A stretch of 47,500 nucleotides of DNA from Sphingopyxis jiangsuensis (GCF_016734905.1 NZ_JAERPO010000003.1:1-47500); one strand, 5' to 3'; positions 15,515 through 24,700 are shown, counted from the first letter of the stretch. Notes: a model not told the origin generated them from the sequence alone. Program-made: numbers and translations.

Positions 15515-17167
15515 CTATTCAGCGCGGCGCAGCATCCTGACGCGGGAAAAATTGCCCGCAGCCAGGTCGGATTTTCGGATCGCGACGATTGCGCCATTCC
15601 CTGTCGCAGCGCTGCGGTTGAAAAGTGCGCTGGCGGGAAGATGCAACAGAATGGCGTCGAAGTCGGCATCGAAACTGGGAACAAAGCCGCCGGCTCTTCC
15701 GCCCAGCACGACCGTCTCGGCCGCGACCATTCGCTGCCATTCGGGCTCGAGTGCGGCGCGCAGCGGTTCGGGGAGTCGATTGCGATCGGCGCACCAGGCG
15801 TGTTTCGCATGATCGGCTAGCAGCGCCCGCCAGTCGTCGACCCACAGATCGGCGGCCGGATGGTGACGCGTGAGCGGCAGTTCGAGCGTTTCGACCAGAT
15901 CCTCGCCGGTTTCTGGGTCGGTGTGCGTGACGACCTCGTTCCAGCGGATCGTCTGCAGCCCCTCCATCACCGCCGTAGCCCCCGCGGCGGTGAAGCTGCC
16001 CTGTCCAGCGCTTTCGCGCACGACGGCGATGATTTCGCGGATGCGCGCGTCGGCGGACCGGTTGGCGACCGCGGCGTCTGCGACCGCCTGCGCCAGCTCG
16101 TCGCTGGCATCGGCGGGCGCCACGCCATCGACGTCAAGCCGGTCGCGCCGGCTTTCGAGAAGGCCGATCATCGCCGTCAGGCTGTCCCAGTCGAAAGGGT
16201 GGAAGGCAGGATCGGCAACGTCATAGGCTTCGGTGCTTGCGTCGGCGACGTCCGAACACAGCGCCACGTGTCCGTTGACCTGATCGATGGGCCATTCGGG
16301 GAATGCGCGGCGTGCAAAGCCCCCAAGGCCGGGTCCGGGCGGCGACCAGAGCGCGCCTACCGGGTGCGGCGGATCGCGCGGCGGACCATCCTCGGAAAGA
16401 TGGAGCACCGCAGGTGATCCGCTGTCGGGATTGGCGAAAAAGGCGAGCCAGCCCGAGCGGGGGCCGACGCCGTCCCAGATCATCGGTGGCAATGCGGCGC
16501 AGGAAATCTGTGCAAGGAAATCGCCCTCGCGACCGTCGACCTTCGGCCACTCCATCGTTTTAGGGAGGCGGGGGCGCCCGCCGAGCCAGCTGTGAACCGG
16601 CGCGTCGCCGTGCGGCGGGAAGCGCGGCGCGAAAGTGGCCGAAGTTGCCGCGTAGCGTTCAGGCGTGGGCAGGTTGGCCGCAGCTTCTGCCTGTAGCGCC
16701 ACCGCCTCGATCAGCTCATCGGCGGGCACTTCGGGCGCAGCGGTTGTTTCCGGCCCCTCTTCGCTGAGGGCGGGAGCCGGAATTTCCGGTTCGAAGGCCG
16801 GGGAAAAGTCGGCAACCGCCGGCTCGACCGGCGACGGGCTTTCGGTCACTTGCCGGGCAGTCGCAGCGGTGTCGGCGGAAGAAGCGGTGCCGGGTTGTGG
16901 TGCGTCGTCAAATTCGGCTTCGGGAAGCGGGGCAAGCGGCGCCGAGCCGCTGACGCGGGCCAGCCGTGCCGGGGCGATCTCCACCTCTTCGACGTCCGGA
17001 TCCCGGCGCCGCAACTTTGCCAAGCCGCCCTCTATGCCGAGGCGCGGAGCTTTGGGCCCTGCATGCTCGACCTTTGGCCTGCGAACCCACCAGACGAGCA
17101 GGACGACCGCGAGAAAGGCCAGAGTGAACAAGGCGAGCCGCAAGGCCGCCGCTTCGATGTCACTCAT
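15515..17167 (-). CDS. Membrane-anchored DUF1963 (YwqG-like) protein
   Basis: 550 aa starting M-S-D-I-E-A-A-A-L-R (ATG at 17167). One N-terminal membrane segment (about residues 8-28, ending W-W-V-R-R-P-K) is followed by a disordered linker of about 140 residues rich in Pro, Ala and Glu. The DUF1963 domain then begins near S-W-L-G-G-R-P-R-L-P-K-T-M-E-W-P and continues with F-L-A-Q-I-S-C-A-A-L-P. YwqG-type proteins have no established function, and many are soluble. Here the domain is tethered to the membrane by a long flexible arm. The frame extends to 17212, but M-S-D at 17167 gives the better N-terminus. Confidence 0.82.
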   Translation of the reverse strand: MSDIEAAALRLALFTLAFLAVVLLVWWVRRPKVEHAGPKAPRLGIEGGLAKLRRRDPDVEEVEIAPARLARVSGSAPLAPLPEAEFDDAPQPGTASSADTAATARQVTESPSPVEPAVADFSPAFEPEIPAPALSEEGPETTAAPEVPADELIEAVALQAEAAANLPTPERYAATSATFAPRFPPHGDAPVHSWLGGRPRLPKTMEWPKVDGREGDFLAQISCAALPPMIWDGVGPRSGWLAFFANPDSGSPAVLHLSEDGPPRDPPHPVGALWSPPGPGLGGFARRAFPEWPIDQVNGHVALCSDVADASTEAYDVADPAFHPFDWDSLTAMIGLLESRRDRLDVDGVAPADASDELAQAVADAAVANRSADARIREIIAVVRESAGQGSFTAAGATAVMEGLQTIRWNEVVTHTDPETGEDLVETLELPLTRHHPAADLWVDDWRALLADHAKHAWCADRNRLPEPLRAALEPEWQRMVAAETVVLGGRAGGFVPSFDADFDAILLHLPASALFNRSAATGNGAIVAIRKSDLAAGNFSRVRMLRRAE

Positions 17168-17263
17168 CCATTGATCTCCAGACCTGTCCAGCAGTCGCCA
17201 TTCCGGCGCCATACCGGATCAGTCTAGATCAAGGTTCTAAACAGCAGGTAAGCGACAGGCCGG

Positions 17264-18259
17264 TTAGAGCCAGCCTGAAAGTTCGCGCCGGACGAGGTTT
17301 TCGAGCATCGTCATGCCGTCGCCGCTGTCGTTAAGGCACGGGAGATAGGCGAATTTCTGCCCGCCCGCCGCGATAAATTGTTCGCGCCCGCGGATCGCAA
17401 GTTCCTCCAGCGTTTCGAGGCAGTCGGCGGAGAATCCAGGCGCCACGACAGCGACGCTTTTGCCTTCACGGCCGAGCGCCTCGAGCCGTGCGTCGGTCGC
17501 GGGTTCGAGCCATTTGGCGCGCCCGAAGCGCGACTGGAACGCGACTTCGACCGGGCGGCCGAGCGTTTCGGACAAAAGTCGCGCCGTCTTTTGGCAATGG
17601 CAATGATAGGGATCGCCCAAATGCAGTGTGCGCTCGGGCATGCCGTGAAAACTCGCGAGCAGCACGTCGGGAGCGAAATCGAGCGTCGCCAGCTGCGCCC
17701 GAACCGAGGCGGCAAGCGCCGCAATATAGGCCGGGTCGTCGTGATAGGGCGGCAAATAGCGCAGCGTCGGTTGCCAGCGCAGCGTCGCGAGATGCGCGCC
17801 GACCGCGTCGACCACGGTCGCGGTCGTCGCGGCACAATATTGCGGATAGAGCGGCGCGACGAGGATGCGGCGGCAGCCTGCGGACATCAGCACGTCGAGC
17901 GCGGATCCGATCGCGGGCTCGCCATAGCGCATGGCGTGCGCCACGCGGATGTCCGGGCCGAGCATCGTCTGCAGCGATGCCGCTTGCGCCTGCGTCACCG
18001 CGGCAAGCGGCGATCCGGCATCGGTCCACACCTGTGCATAGGCGTGCGCCGATTTTCGTGGGCGCGTCGTCAGGATGATTCCGCGCAGGATCGGTTGCCA
18101 CAGGAGTGCCGGGATTTCGACGACGCGGCGGTCGGACAGGAACTGCTTGAGATAGCGGCGCACCGCGCGCGGCTCGGGCGCATCGGGCGTGCCGAGATTG
18201 ACGAGCAAGACGCCGACCTGCGACGGCGTGACGGGAGGATGGCCGGACGGGAGCGTCAT
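17264..18259 (-). CDS. hemH: Ferrochelatase
   Basis: 331 aa. It inserts Fe2+ into protoporphyrin IX, the last step of heme synthesis. Family motifs are clear: V-G-V-L-L-V-N-L-G-T-P-D-A-P at the N-terminus, V-A-P-L-Y-P-Q-Y near residue 138, and S-F-H-G-M-P-E-R with the metal-binding His205. The C-terminal E-T-L-E-E-L carries the conserved acidic residues. The ATG overlaps the stop of the upstream molybdopterin dehydrogenase gene by 4 bp (ATGA), so the two are co-translated. That pairing is unusual for a heme enzyme. Confidence 0.95.
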   Translation of the reverse strand: MTLPSGHPPVTPSQVGVLLVNLGTPDAPEPRAVRRYLKQFLSDRRVVEIPALLWQPILRGIILTTRPRKSAHAYAQVWTDAGSPLAAVTQAQAASLQTMLGPDIRVAHAMRYGEPAIGSALDVLMSAGCRRILVAPLYPQYCAATTATVVDAVGAHLATLRWQPTLRYLPPYHDDPAYIAALAASVRAQLATLDFAPDVLLASFHGMPERTLHLGDPYHCHCQKTARLLSETLGRPVEVAFQSRFGRAKWLEPATDARLEALGREGKSVAVVAPGFSADCLETLEELAIRGREQFIAAGGQKFAYLPCLNDSGDGMTMLENLVRRELSGWL

Positions 18260-20544
18260 AGCGGATGCGCCGACAGCGGCAGGCGGCGGATGCGGCGGCC
18301 GGTTGCGGCGAACATCGCGTTGGCAATGGCCGGGGCGACAACCGGAACGCCGACTTCGCCGAGTCCGCCGGGGTCGCGGTCGCTGTCGACAAATTCGACT
18401 ATGATCTCGGGGCATTGCGAAAGCCGCGGCAGGCCGAGCTGGTGGAGCTTGCGCGCGGTCGCGACGCCGCCTTCATAATCGGTGGTCGCCCCGACCGCGG
18501 CGGCGAGGCCGAAGACCAGCCCGCCCTCGACCTGCTGGCGCGCGACCGCCGGATTGACGAGGCGCCCCGCGTCGACCACCGCCACAAGCTGTTCGACCTG
18601 CAACCCCCTGTCGCTCTGCCGTGCGGTCGCCATCAGCGCGATGTGGCTGCCGCGCATCGAATGGCAGGCAAGGCCTTGCGCCGTGCCGGCAAGCCCGCCC
18701 TCCCAGCCGCCGAGGCTGGTTACGGTCAGCAGGCAGCGTGCGAGCAAGGGCGCATCGCCGAGCATTGCCATGCGATAGGACAGGGCATCGGTCCCGGCGC
18801 GCGCCGCGAGTTCGTCGATGAAACATTCGGTGAAAAAGGCAGTGTAGCTGTCGGCATTGCCGCGCCAGCGCGCCGTCGGCAGGCCGATGTCGGCAGGACA
18901 ATGATCGACGGCAAAATGCGGAATCGCATAGCGCGCGGCCGCCCCCTCGACCGCGGCGGCATCCGGGCGCCCGACCGAGGCGCGCTGCGCTTCGTCGGCG
19001 GGCCTGTTGTCGAACAGGCGCGCGCGGACTTCATGGTTGGTCGACGGAACGGCGATGCGCGTGACCAGCGCGTCGAGACCCCCGGCGGCGTTGAGCGTCG
19101 CGGACAGTTTCGCCCGCGCCGGTGCGCGCGGGGCGACGCGCATGATTTCCTCCGCGCGCGACCAGGCGAGCTGGACCGGCCGCTTTATCTCGCGCGCGAT
19201 GATTGCCGCCTGCACCGCGACACTATGGTCAAGGCAGGCGTCGAACGAGCCGCCCGCCATCATCGGAAACAGCGTCACCGCATTTTCGGGCAGGCCGGTC
19301 GCGCGTGCGATGGCGTCGCGGCACTGTGTCGGTGCCTGCGTCGCGACCCAGACGCGGATGCCGTCGCCGTCGGGTGCAGCGGTCGCGGTGCGCGTCTCGA
19401 TCGAGGCGTGGAGCGCCGGGGCGACAAGAAATTCGGCAGTCAGTTGCCGCCGCCCCTCCATTGCTTCGGCGACGTCGCCCTTGCTCGCGACACGGTAGCC
19501 GTCGCCGTCCAGCGCCGCGACCAGCGCTGCATCGATCATATCGTTCGAGATCGGCGCGCCTTCGGTTTCGAATGTCGGCGCAAAGCGGTCGAGCGCACGG
19601 TTCGCCGCCCACCAGTTGCGCGCGACCGTCGCGATCCAGCGCTCGTGCGTGACGATATGGAGCAGGCCCGGCGACGCCATCCCCGCCTTGCGGTCGATCG
19701 ATCTGAGCCGCGTCGCGCCAAGCGGCCCCTGACGGATCGCGGCGTACACCATATCGGGAAGCCGGATATCGCCGGCGTAATTGGCCGATCCGTCGATCTT
19801 GGCCGGAAGGTCGAGCCGCGTCAGTTCCTTGCCGTAGAGCGGATCGGCGCTGCTGGCGCGATAGACGGGTTCGGCTGGCGGATCGAGCGTCGCGGCCTCG
19901 GCGGCGAGGTCGCCGAAGCGCAACCGCTTGGTGCCGAGCGTGACGAATCCGTCCTGCGTATCGCATTCTTCCCAATCGGCATCCCAGCGCCGCGCCGCCG
20001 CCTTCATCAGCAAGGCCCGCGCCTGCGCCGCAGCGTCGCGGCACGGCCCTTCGAACATCCGCACCGACGACGAGTTCGCGGTAAGCATGACGGCGTTGCG
20101 CACCGCCCATTCGCGGCGCACCCACGACCGCACATCCTGCACGGCGTCGGGGACGCCGCTGCGCGGGGTGAAGGTCGCGCTGTCCTCGTCGACGAGCAGG
20201 GTGTTGGCATAGATCGGGCTGATCGGCGCGGTCTCGACCGCGATCGTGCGCCAATCGGCGCCGAGCTCGTCGGCCATGATCTGCGGCAGCAGCGTGGTGA
20301 CGCCTTGGCCCATCTCGCACTGTGGGACGATCGCGCTGATATGGCCGTCGTCGCCGATCTTCAGAAAGGCGTTGAAGACATGCTCGTCGGGCGCGGCGGT
20401 GAGGTTCGGGCCGTAGGCGCGCGGCCATAGTGCCCATGCAACGGCAAGCCCGCCCGCGGCGGTTGCGCCGACGAGGATCGAACGGCGGCTGACGTGCGGC
20501 AGGCGCGTCTTGCCTTTCCCAACCTTGTCGCGGATGCCGGTCAT
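18256..20544 (-). CDS. Molybdopterin-binding aldehyde/xanthine-dehydrogenase-type large subunit (IorB-like), Tat-exported
   Basis: 762 aa. The N-terminus has a twin-arginine signal (S-R-R-S-I-L-V-G-A-T-A-A-G-G-L-A), so the folded protein is probably exported with its cofactor. The mature protein resembles isoquinoline 1-oxidoreductase beta-type subunits: V-P-Q-C-E-M-G-Q-G-V-T-T near residue 80, G-G-S-F-D-A-C near 410, and G-L-G-E-V-G-V-P with the expected catalytic Glu730. It would hydroxylate an aldehyde or N-heterocycle using molybdenum-cytosine-dinucleotide. The [2Fe-2S] small subunit that such enzymes need is not encoded beside it. The substrate is unknown. Confidence 0.88.
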   Translation of the reverse strand: MTGIRDKVGKGKTRLPHVSRRSILVGATAAGGLAVAWALWPRAYGPNLTAAPDEHVFNAFLKIGDDGHISAIVPQCEMGQGVTTLLPQIMADELGADWRTIAVETAPISPIYANTLLVDEDSATFTPRSGVPDAVQDVRSWVRREWAVRNAVMLTANSSSVRMFEGPCRDAAAQARALLMKAAARRWDADWEECDTQDGFVTLGTKRLRFGDLAAEAATLDPPAEPVYRASSADPLYGKELTRLDLPAKIDGSANYAGDIRLPDMVYAAIRQGPLGATRLRSIDRKAGMASPGLLHIVTHERWIATVARNWWAANRALDRFAPTFETEGAPISNDMIDAALVAALDGDGYRVASKGDVAEAMEGRRQLTAEFLVAPALHASIETRTATAAPDGDGIRVWVATQAPTQCRDAIARATGLPENAVTLFPMMAGGSFDACLDHSVAVQAAIIAREIKRPVQLAWSRAEEIMRVAPRAPARAKLSATLNAAGGLDALVTRIAVPSTNHEVRARLFDNRPADEAQRASVGRPDAAAVEGAAARYAIPHFAVDHCPADIGLPTARWRGNADSYTAFFTECFIDELAARAGTDALSYRMAMLGDAPLLARCLLTVTSLGGWEGGLAGTAQGLACHSMRGSHIALMATARQSDRGLQVEQLVAVVDAGRLVNPAVARQQVEGGLVFGLAAAVGATTDYEGGVATARKLHQLGLPRLSQCPEIIVEFVDSDRDPGGLGEVGVPVVAPAIANAMFAATGRRIRRLPLSAHPL

Positions 20545-20591
20545 GCCCGCTGCTGATAGTCAGCGCGAGTCGGCGTGGCAAAGCCTTTCGC

Positions 20592-21188
20592 TCACCAGCC
20601 CCAGGGTGCCGGCGGCGGCGCGACGGGCTGACTATAGTCGAAGGCGACACGGAACAGGCGGCCCGCGCGGCGCAGCTCGTAAACATAGCCGGTGTCGGTC
20701 GTCTCGATCGCCCAGACATTTGTCGTCGATACGCTGCGCCCCGTTCGTTCGAACAGTTCGATCGACTCGGCATCCACCGGAAATTCTTGCCGGATTGCGC
20801 TTTCCGGCGTCAGCGTGTCGCCACCATACATCGTTACCTCGTCCGCGCTGCCGTCGGCGTGGCGATGGTCGTGCTTCAGCCGGAGGCCCGTCGCGGTTCG
20901 CGTGACAATCCATGTGCGCGAACGATCCCAGCCGCCGTCATCGGCCATCCCCGCGATGTGAAAGGGGATTTCGATGCGGTCGGGGGTGCAGCGGCGGACA
21001 TGCATCACCATTTGCTTCCCCCGCATGGCGGCGTCCGCCTCCTGTTCCGAAACGAGCTGGCCGGCATAAGCCTTGCCGCAATGTGCCGTCAGTGCCGCAA
21101 AAAAGGCGTCCTGCGGGTCGGTCGCCGCTTGCGTCGACGCGCAACCGGCAAGGCCGACGGCAGTAGCGAGGAGCGCGATGAACCTCAA
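20592..21188 (-). CDS. Predicted lipoprotein of unknown function
   Basis: 198 aa from a TTG start. The signal M-R-F-I-A-L-L-A-T-A-V-G-L-A-G-C places the lipidated cysteine at residue 16. The TTG overlaps the TGA stop of the upstream CoA-binding gene (TTGA), which argues for coupled translation and for this start. The mature protein has two internal cysteines (A-H-C-G-K and V-R-R-C-T-P) that might form a disulfide, and a strand-rich body ending in a proline-rich tail. I do not recognise the family; a CpeT-like fold is a weak guess. The longer frame to 21305 would run through the neighbouring gene and is unlikely. Confidence 0.75.
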   Translation of the reverse strand: MRFIALLATAVGLAGCASTQAATDPQDAFFAALTAHCGKAYAGQLVSEQEADAAMRGKQMVMHVRRCTPDRIEIPFHIAGMADDGGWDRSRTWIVTRTATGLRLKHDHRHADGSADEVTMYGGDTLTPESAIRQEFPVDAESIELFERTGRSVSTTNVWAIETTDTGYVYELRRAGRLFRVAFDYSQPVAPPPAPWGW

Positions 21189-21607
21189 CGGAGGAGCCCG
21201 AGCCGCGGAATTTCGACCTTGGGGCAGCGGTCCATTACGACGGTCAGTCCGGCTTTTTCCGCGCGCCCGGCCGCCGCTTGGTTGACGACACCCATCTGCA
21301 TCCACACGGCCTTGGCACCGTGGACGATCGCTTCGTCGACCACGCCGCCTGCGGCTTCGCTGTTGCGAAAGATGTCGACCATCTCGGCGGGCGGTTCGAC
21401 GTCGGCGAGGCTCGCGACGACGGGGGCGCCGTGGATTGTCGATCCGGCATGGCCGGGGTTCACCGCGATCACATCATGCCCCTGCGCGACGAGGAAGGCG
21501 AGGACGCCGTTCGACGGACGCGCGGGATTGGGCGACGCGCCGACCACCGCGATGCGGCGCGACTGTCCCAGCAGGTCGCGGATTTCGCCTTCGTCGTTGA
21601 TCGCCAT
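21185..21607 (-). CDS. CoA-binding protein (YccU-like Rossmann fold)
   Basis: 140 aa single-domain protein of the CoA_binding_2 family. The nucleotide loop I-A-V-V-G-A-S-P-N-P-A-R-P-S near residue 20 is followed by V-A-Q-G-H-D-V-I-A-V-N-P-G, the usual pattern of succinyl-CoA synthetase alpha-like CoA-binding domains, and V-W-M-Q-M-G-V-V-N-Q-A-A near residue 100. It lacks any ligase domain, and its biological role is not established. It starts 2 bp after the mrp stop codon, and its own stop overlaps the lipoprotein start, so the three form a tight operon. Confidence 0.9.
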   Translation of the reverse strand: MAINDEGEIRDLLGQSRRIAVVGASPNPARPSNGVLAFLVAQGHDVIAVNPGHAGSTIHGAPVVASLADVEPPAEMVDIFRNSEAAGGVVDEAIVHGAKAVWMQMGVVNQAAAGRAEKAGLTVVMDRCPKVEIPRLGLLR

Positions 21608-21609
21608 AT

Positions 21610-22584
21610 TCAGCCCTTTCGCGCGTCCAGCCAGTCCGCGACCTTCGCGGCTATCGCATGGAACACCTCGCCCTGCGGGTCGGTTCCGGCCGCCGGGGGC
21701 ACGCCGCCGTCGCTGGCGAGGCGGAGGCCCATCGACAAAGGAACACGGCCGAGGAAGGCAATATCCATCTGAGCCGCCGCTGCCTCGGCGCCGCCGCTGC
21801 CGAAGGGGTCGCTTGTTTCGCCACAATGCGGGCAGGCATAGCCCGCCATATTCTCGACCAATCCGATTATCGGAACGTCGGCCTGCTCGAAAAAGCTGAT
21901 CGCGCGCGTCGCATCCATCAGCGCGAGGTCCTGGGGAGTCGAAATGATAACCGCCCCTGCGGGTTTGTGTCGCTGGATCATCGTCAACTGGACATCCCCG
22001 GTGCCGGGGGGCAGGTCAACAACCAGCGTGTCGATCTCGCCCCAGCTCGCATCGACAAGCTGCTCGAGCGCCTTGCCCGCCATCGGGCCGCGCCACGCGA
22101 TCGCCTGTCCCGGCGCCGCGATCTGCCCGGTCGAGAGCATCGGCACGCCATAGGCATTGGGGACGGGAACCAGCTTTGGCCCGCGCGCCTCCGGCTTGAC
22201 GCCTTCGCTGTCCATCAGGCGTGGCTGCGAGGGGCCATAGATGTCGGCGTCGACCAGCCCGACCTTCACCCCGCGCCGCTGAAGCGCGACCGCGAGATTC
22301 GCCGCGAGCGTCGATTTGCCGACGCCGCCCTTGCCGCTGCCGACGGCGATCAGCGTCAGCCCCTTGCGCTCGGCGGTCATCGCGACGCGTACCGCGGTGA
22401 CGCCCGGCCTTGCGAGCATCGCGTCGCGAAGTTTGTCCTCAAGCGGTTTGCGGTCGCTTTCGGCAAGCCCCGTAACGTCGAGGATGATGGCGAGCGTTCC
22501 GTCTTCGTCGAGGAAGCGCAGGCCCGAGGCGCGGCCGCCGGTCAGGTCGGCCGCGATGCTGGCAAGGGGAGCGGTATCGGTCAT
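21610..22584 (-). CDS. mrp: Mrp/NBP35-family iron-sulfur cluster carrier ATPase
   Basis: 324 aa (ApbC/Mrp). An N-terminal FeS_assembly_P-like domain (about 1-70) precedes the deviant Walker A motif G-S-G-K-G-G-V-G-K-S-T at residues 82-92. V-D-A-D-I-Y-G-P-S-Q (about 111-120) and L-P-P-G-T-G-D-V follow. The C-x-x-C pair Cys251/Cys254 (Y-A-C-P-H-C-G-E) is the bridging cluster ligand in dimers. It transfers 4Fe-4S clusters to target enzymes in the cytosol. First gene of the minus-strand unit mrp/CoA-binding/lipoprotein, divergent from hflK across 90 bp that must hold both promoters. Confidence 0.95.
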   Translation of the reverse strand: MTDTAPLASIAADLTGGRASGLRFLDEDGTLAIILDVTGLAESDRKPLEDKLRDAMLARPGVTAVRVAMTAERKGLTLIAVGSGKGGVGKSTLAANLAVALQRRGVKVGLVDADIYGPSQPRLMDSEGVKPEARGPKLVPVPNAYGVPMLSTGQIAAPGQAIAWRGPMAGKALEQLVDASWGEIDTLVVDLPPGTGDVQLTMIQRHKPAGAVIISTPQDLALMDATRAISFFEQADVPIIGLVENMAGYACPHCGETSDPFGSGGAEAAAAQMDIAFLGRVPLSMGLRLASDGGVPPAAGTDPQGEVFHAIAAKVADWLDARKG

Positions 22585-22674
22585 GTCCCGCGCAGATAGG
22601 CATGGTTTGCGCGATTGCCACCCATTTTCGCTTGCCCCCCTGTTAATCGCGCGCGTCCTCCCTATAAAAGCAGC

Positions 22675-23835
22675 ATGAGCAACGATAATGAAGGCAGTAT
22701 GGGACGCCGCGCGCCAGAGGGCTTGCGGCAATTTTTCCATCAGATCAGCCAGATGGCCAAGAGCCCGTGGGGGAGCGGCCCGAAGGGTGGCGGTGACGAC
22801 AAGGGCGACGACGACGGCAAGCGGCCCGGCCCGCGCAACCCGTGGGTGACGCCCGATCCGATCGACATCAGCCGCGGCCGCAAGCCGCGCGGTCCCTCGG
22901 CGCTCGACGAGCTGCTCCGCAAGGGGCGCGGCGGCTTCGGCGGCGGCGGATCGGGCGGCGGCGGCGGCCTCAACTTCGGCGATTCGGCGCGTATGTGGAA
23001 ATGGGTCGTCGGAGCCGTCATCCTCATCTGGATCGCCTTCACGTCCTTTCACATTGTTCCGCCCGAGAAAGAGGGCGTCATCACCCGTTTCGGCAGCTAT
23101 ACGCGGACCGTCCCGCCGGGGGTCAAGCTGACCTGGCCAGCGCCGATCGAGCGGATTCGGCTGGAGGATGTGCGGGCGATCCGCACGATGGCGATTGGCT
23201 CGCCCAATGCGACCGACGAGAATTTCGTCCTGACGCGCGACCAGAGCATCGTAGATCTCGCTTATGAGGTTCGGTGGTCGGTACGCGATCCCGAGCTGTT
23301 CTTCTTTCAGCTTGCAGATCCTGAAGGCACGATCCGCGAAGTTGCCGAAAGCGCTATGCGCGCGACCGTTGCCAATTTCGACCTCGTCCAGGCGATCGGC
23401 CCCGGCCGCGTCGAAATCGAAGCGCAGGTGCAGCGCCGCATGCAGGAATTGCTTGATCAATATCGCGCCGGCGTGCTGATCCAGGGCATCGCAATCCGCC
23501 AGGTCGACCCGCCGAGCCAGGTCGATGAGGCGTTCAAGGAGGTGACGGCGGCGCGGCAGGAACGCGAATCGGCGATCAACCTTGCTCGTGCCTATCAGCA
23601 ACAGGTGCTGGAACGCGCGCGCGGCGACACGGCGGCGTTCGACAAGATCTACGAACAGTACCGGCTTGCGCCTGGCGTGACGCGCCAACGCCTTTACTAT
23701 GAAACGATGGAGCAAGTGTTGTCGAACGTCGACAAGACCATTGTCGAAGCGCGCGGGGTGACGCCCTATCTGCCGCTCGATCAAGTTCAGCGCCGGATAA
23801 CGGCGGTGCCCGACGCGCCGAAGGGAGGCCAGTGA
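22675..23835 (+). CDS. hflK: HflK, FtsH-modulating SPFH protein
   Basis: 386 aa. HflK pairs with HflC in a large membrane complex that encloses the FtsH protease and restrains its action on membrane proteins. The N-terminal tail (about 105 residues) is Gly-, Asp- and Lys-rich and probably disordered in the cytosol, including a run of glycines at about 89-98. One membrane segment lies at about 108-125. The SPFH domain follows (V-P-P-E-K-E-G-V-I-T-R-F-G; V-L-T-R-D-Q-S-I-V-D-L-A-Y-E-V-R-W) with a helical region near the C-terminus. ATG 22675 is chosen because the frame upstream lacks the family's charged start. hflC overlaps the stop. Confidence 0.95.
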   Translation: MSNDNEGSMGRRAPEGLRQFFHQISQMAKSPWGSGPKGGGDDKGDDDGKRPGPRNPWVTPDPIDISRGRKPRGPSALDELLRKGRGGFGGGGSGGGGGLNFGDSARMWKWVVGAVILIWIAFTSFHIVPPEKEGVITRFGSYTRTVPPGVKLTWPAPIERIRLEDVRAIRTMAIGSPNATDENFVLTRDQSIVDLAYEVRWSVRDPELFFFQLADPEGTIREVAESAMRATVANFDLVQAIGPGRVEIEAQVQRRMQELLDQYRAGVLIQGIAIRQVDPPSQVDEAFKEVTAARQERESAINLARAYQQQVLERARGDTAAFDKIYEQYRLAPGVTRQRLYYETMEQVLSNVDKTIVEARGVTPYLPLDQVQRRITAVPDAPKGGQ

Positions 23836-24686
23836 TGTTTCGATCGCTTTTGGCCAATCCGGTCCGGTTGCTTGTTGCCGGCGTCGCCCTGCTCGTCATC
23901 CTGTCGCAGACGCTGGCAATCGTGCCCGAAGACCGGCAGGCGCTGATTCTGCGCTTCGGCGAGATTCAGGGGACGGTAAACCGTTACAAACCGAACGAGG
24001 AGTTCGGCGAGTCGGGTGCCGGTCTGGCGATGCGGATGCCCTTCGTCGACGGCATCCAATTTATCGACAAGCGCATCCTCGGCATCAACATGGAACGCCA
24101 GCAGGTTCTGTCGACCGACCAGCAGCGGTTGCAGGTCGATGCCTTTGCGCGTTTCCGCATCACAAATCCGGTGCGCATGTACACCGCGATCCGTACCGAA
24201 GAGCGGTTGCAGCAACAGCTGGCGACGATCCTCGGCTCGTCGCTGCGTAACGAGCTTGGCAAGCGCACTTTCGCGACCTTGCTTTCGCCCGAACGCGGCG
24301 CGGTGATGGACAATATCCAGGTCGCGCTGAACCGCGAGGCGCAGAAATATGGCGCCGAGATTATCGATGTGCGGATCAAGCGCGCCGACCTCCCGCTGGG
24401 GGCGACGCTGGAGGCCGCATACAACCGCATGCGCACGGCCCGCCAGCAAGAGGCGATAGCGATCCGTGCCGAAGGGCAAAAGGAAGCGCAGATCATCCGC
24501 GGCAGCGCGGACGGCGAGGCCGCGCGCATCTATGCCGAAAGCTTTGGCAAGGATCCCGAATTTTACGACTTCTACCGCGCAATGCAGAGTTATCGACAGA
24601 CCTTCCTCGGTGAGAACAACCAGGGCGGAACGTCGATCATCCTGTCGCCGGAAAATGAATATCTGAAACGTTTTCGCGGGAACTGA
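23835..24686 (+). CDS. hflC: HflC, FtsH-modulating SPFH protein
   Basis: 283 aa from the ATG at 23835, which overlaps the hflK stop codon as TGATG; a GTG at 23832 would add one residue. One membrane segment (about residues 8-25, L-L-V-A-G-V-A-L-L-V-I-L) is followed by the SPFH domain (V-P-E-D-R-Q-A-L-I-L-R-F-G-E; L-S-T-D-Q-Q-R-L-Q-V-D-A-F-A-R-F-R-I) and a Glu/Gln/Arg-rich helical stretch (A-R-Q-Q-E-A-I-A-I-R-A-E-G-Q-K-E-A) common to these proteins. Forms the complex with HflK. A hairpin follows 14 bp after the stop. Confidence 0.95.
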   Translation: MFRSLLANPVRLLVAGVALLVILSQTLAIVPEDRQALILRFGEIQGTVNRYKPNEEFGESGAGLAMRMPFVDGIQFIDKRILGINMERQQVLSTDQQRLQVDAFARFRITNPVRMYTAIRTEERLQQQLATILGSSLRNELGKRTFATLLSPERGAVMDNIQVALNREAQKYGAEIIDVRIKRADLPLGATLEAAYNRMRTARQQEAIAIRAEGQKEAQIIRGSADGEAARIYAESFGKDPEFYDFYRAMQSYRQTFLGENNQGGTSIILSPENEYLKRFRGN

Positions 24687-24700
24687 CGCCGACATCGACG

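Noticed and set aside
18265..20430. Plus-strand 721-codon open frame opposite the molybdopterin dehydrogenase
   Set aside because: Shadow frame; the minus-strand product has Tat signal, catalytic Glu and full family motifs.
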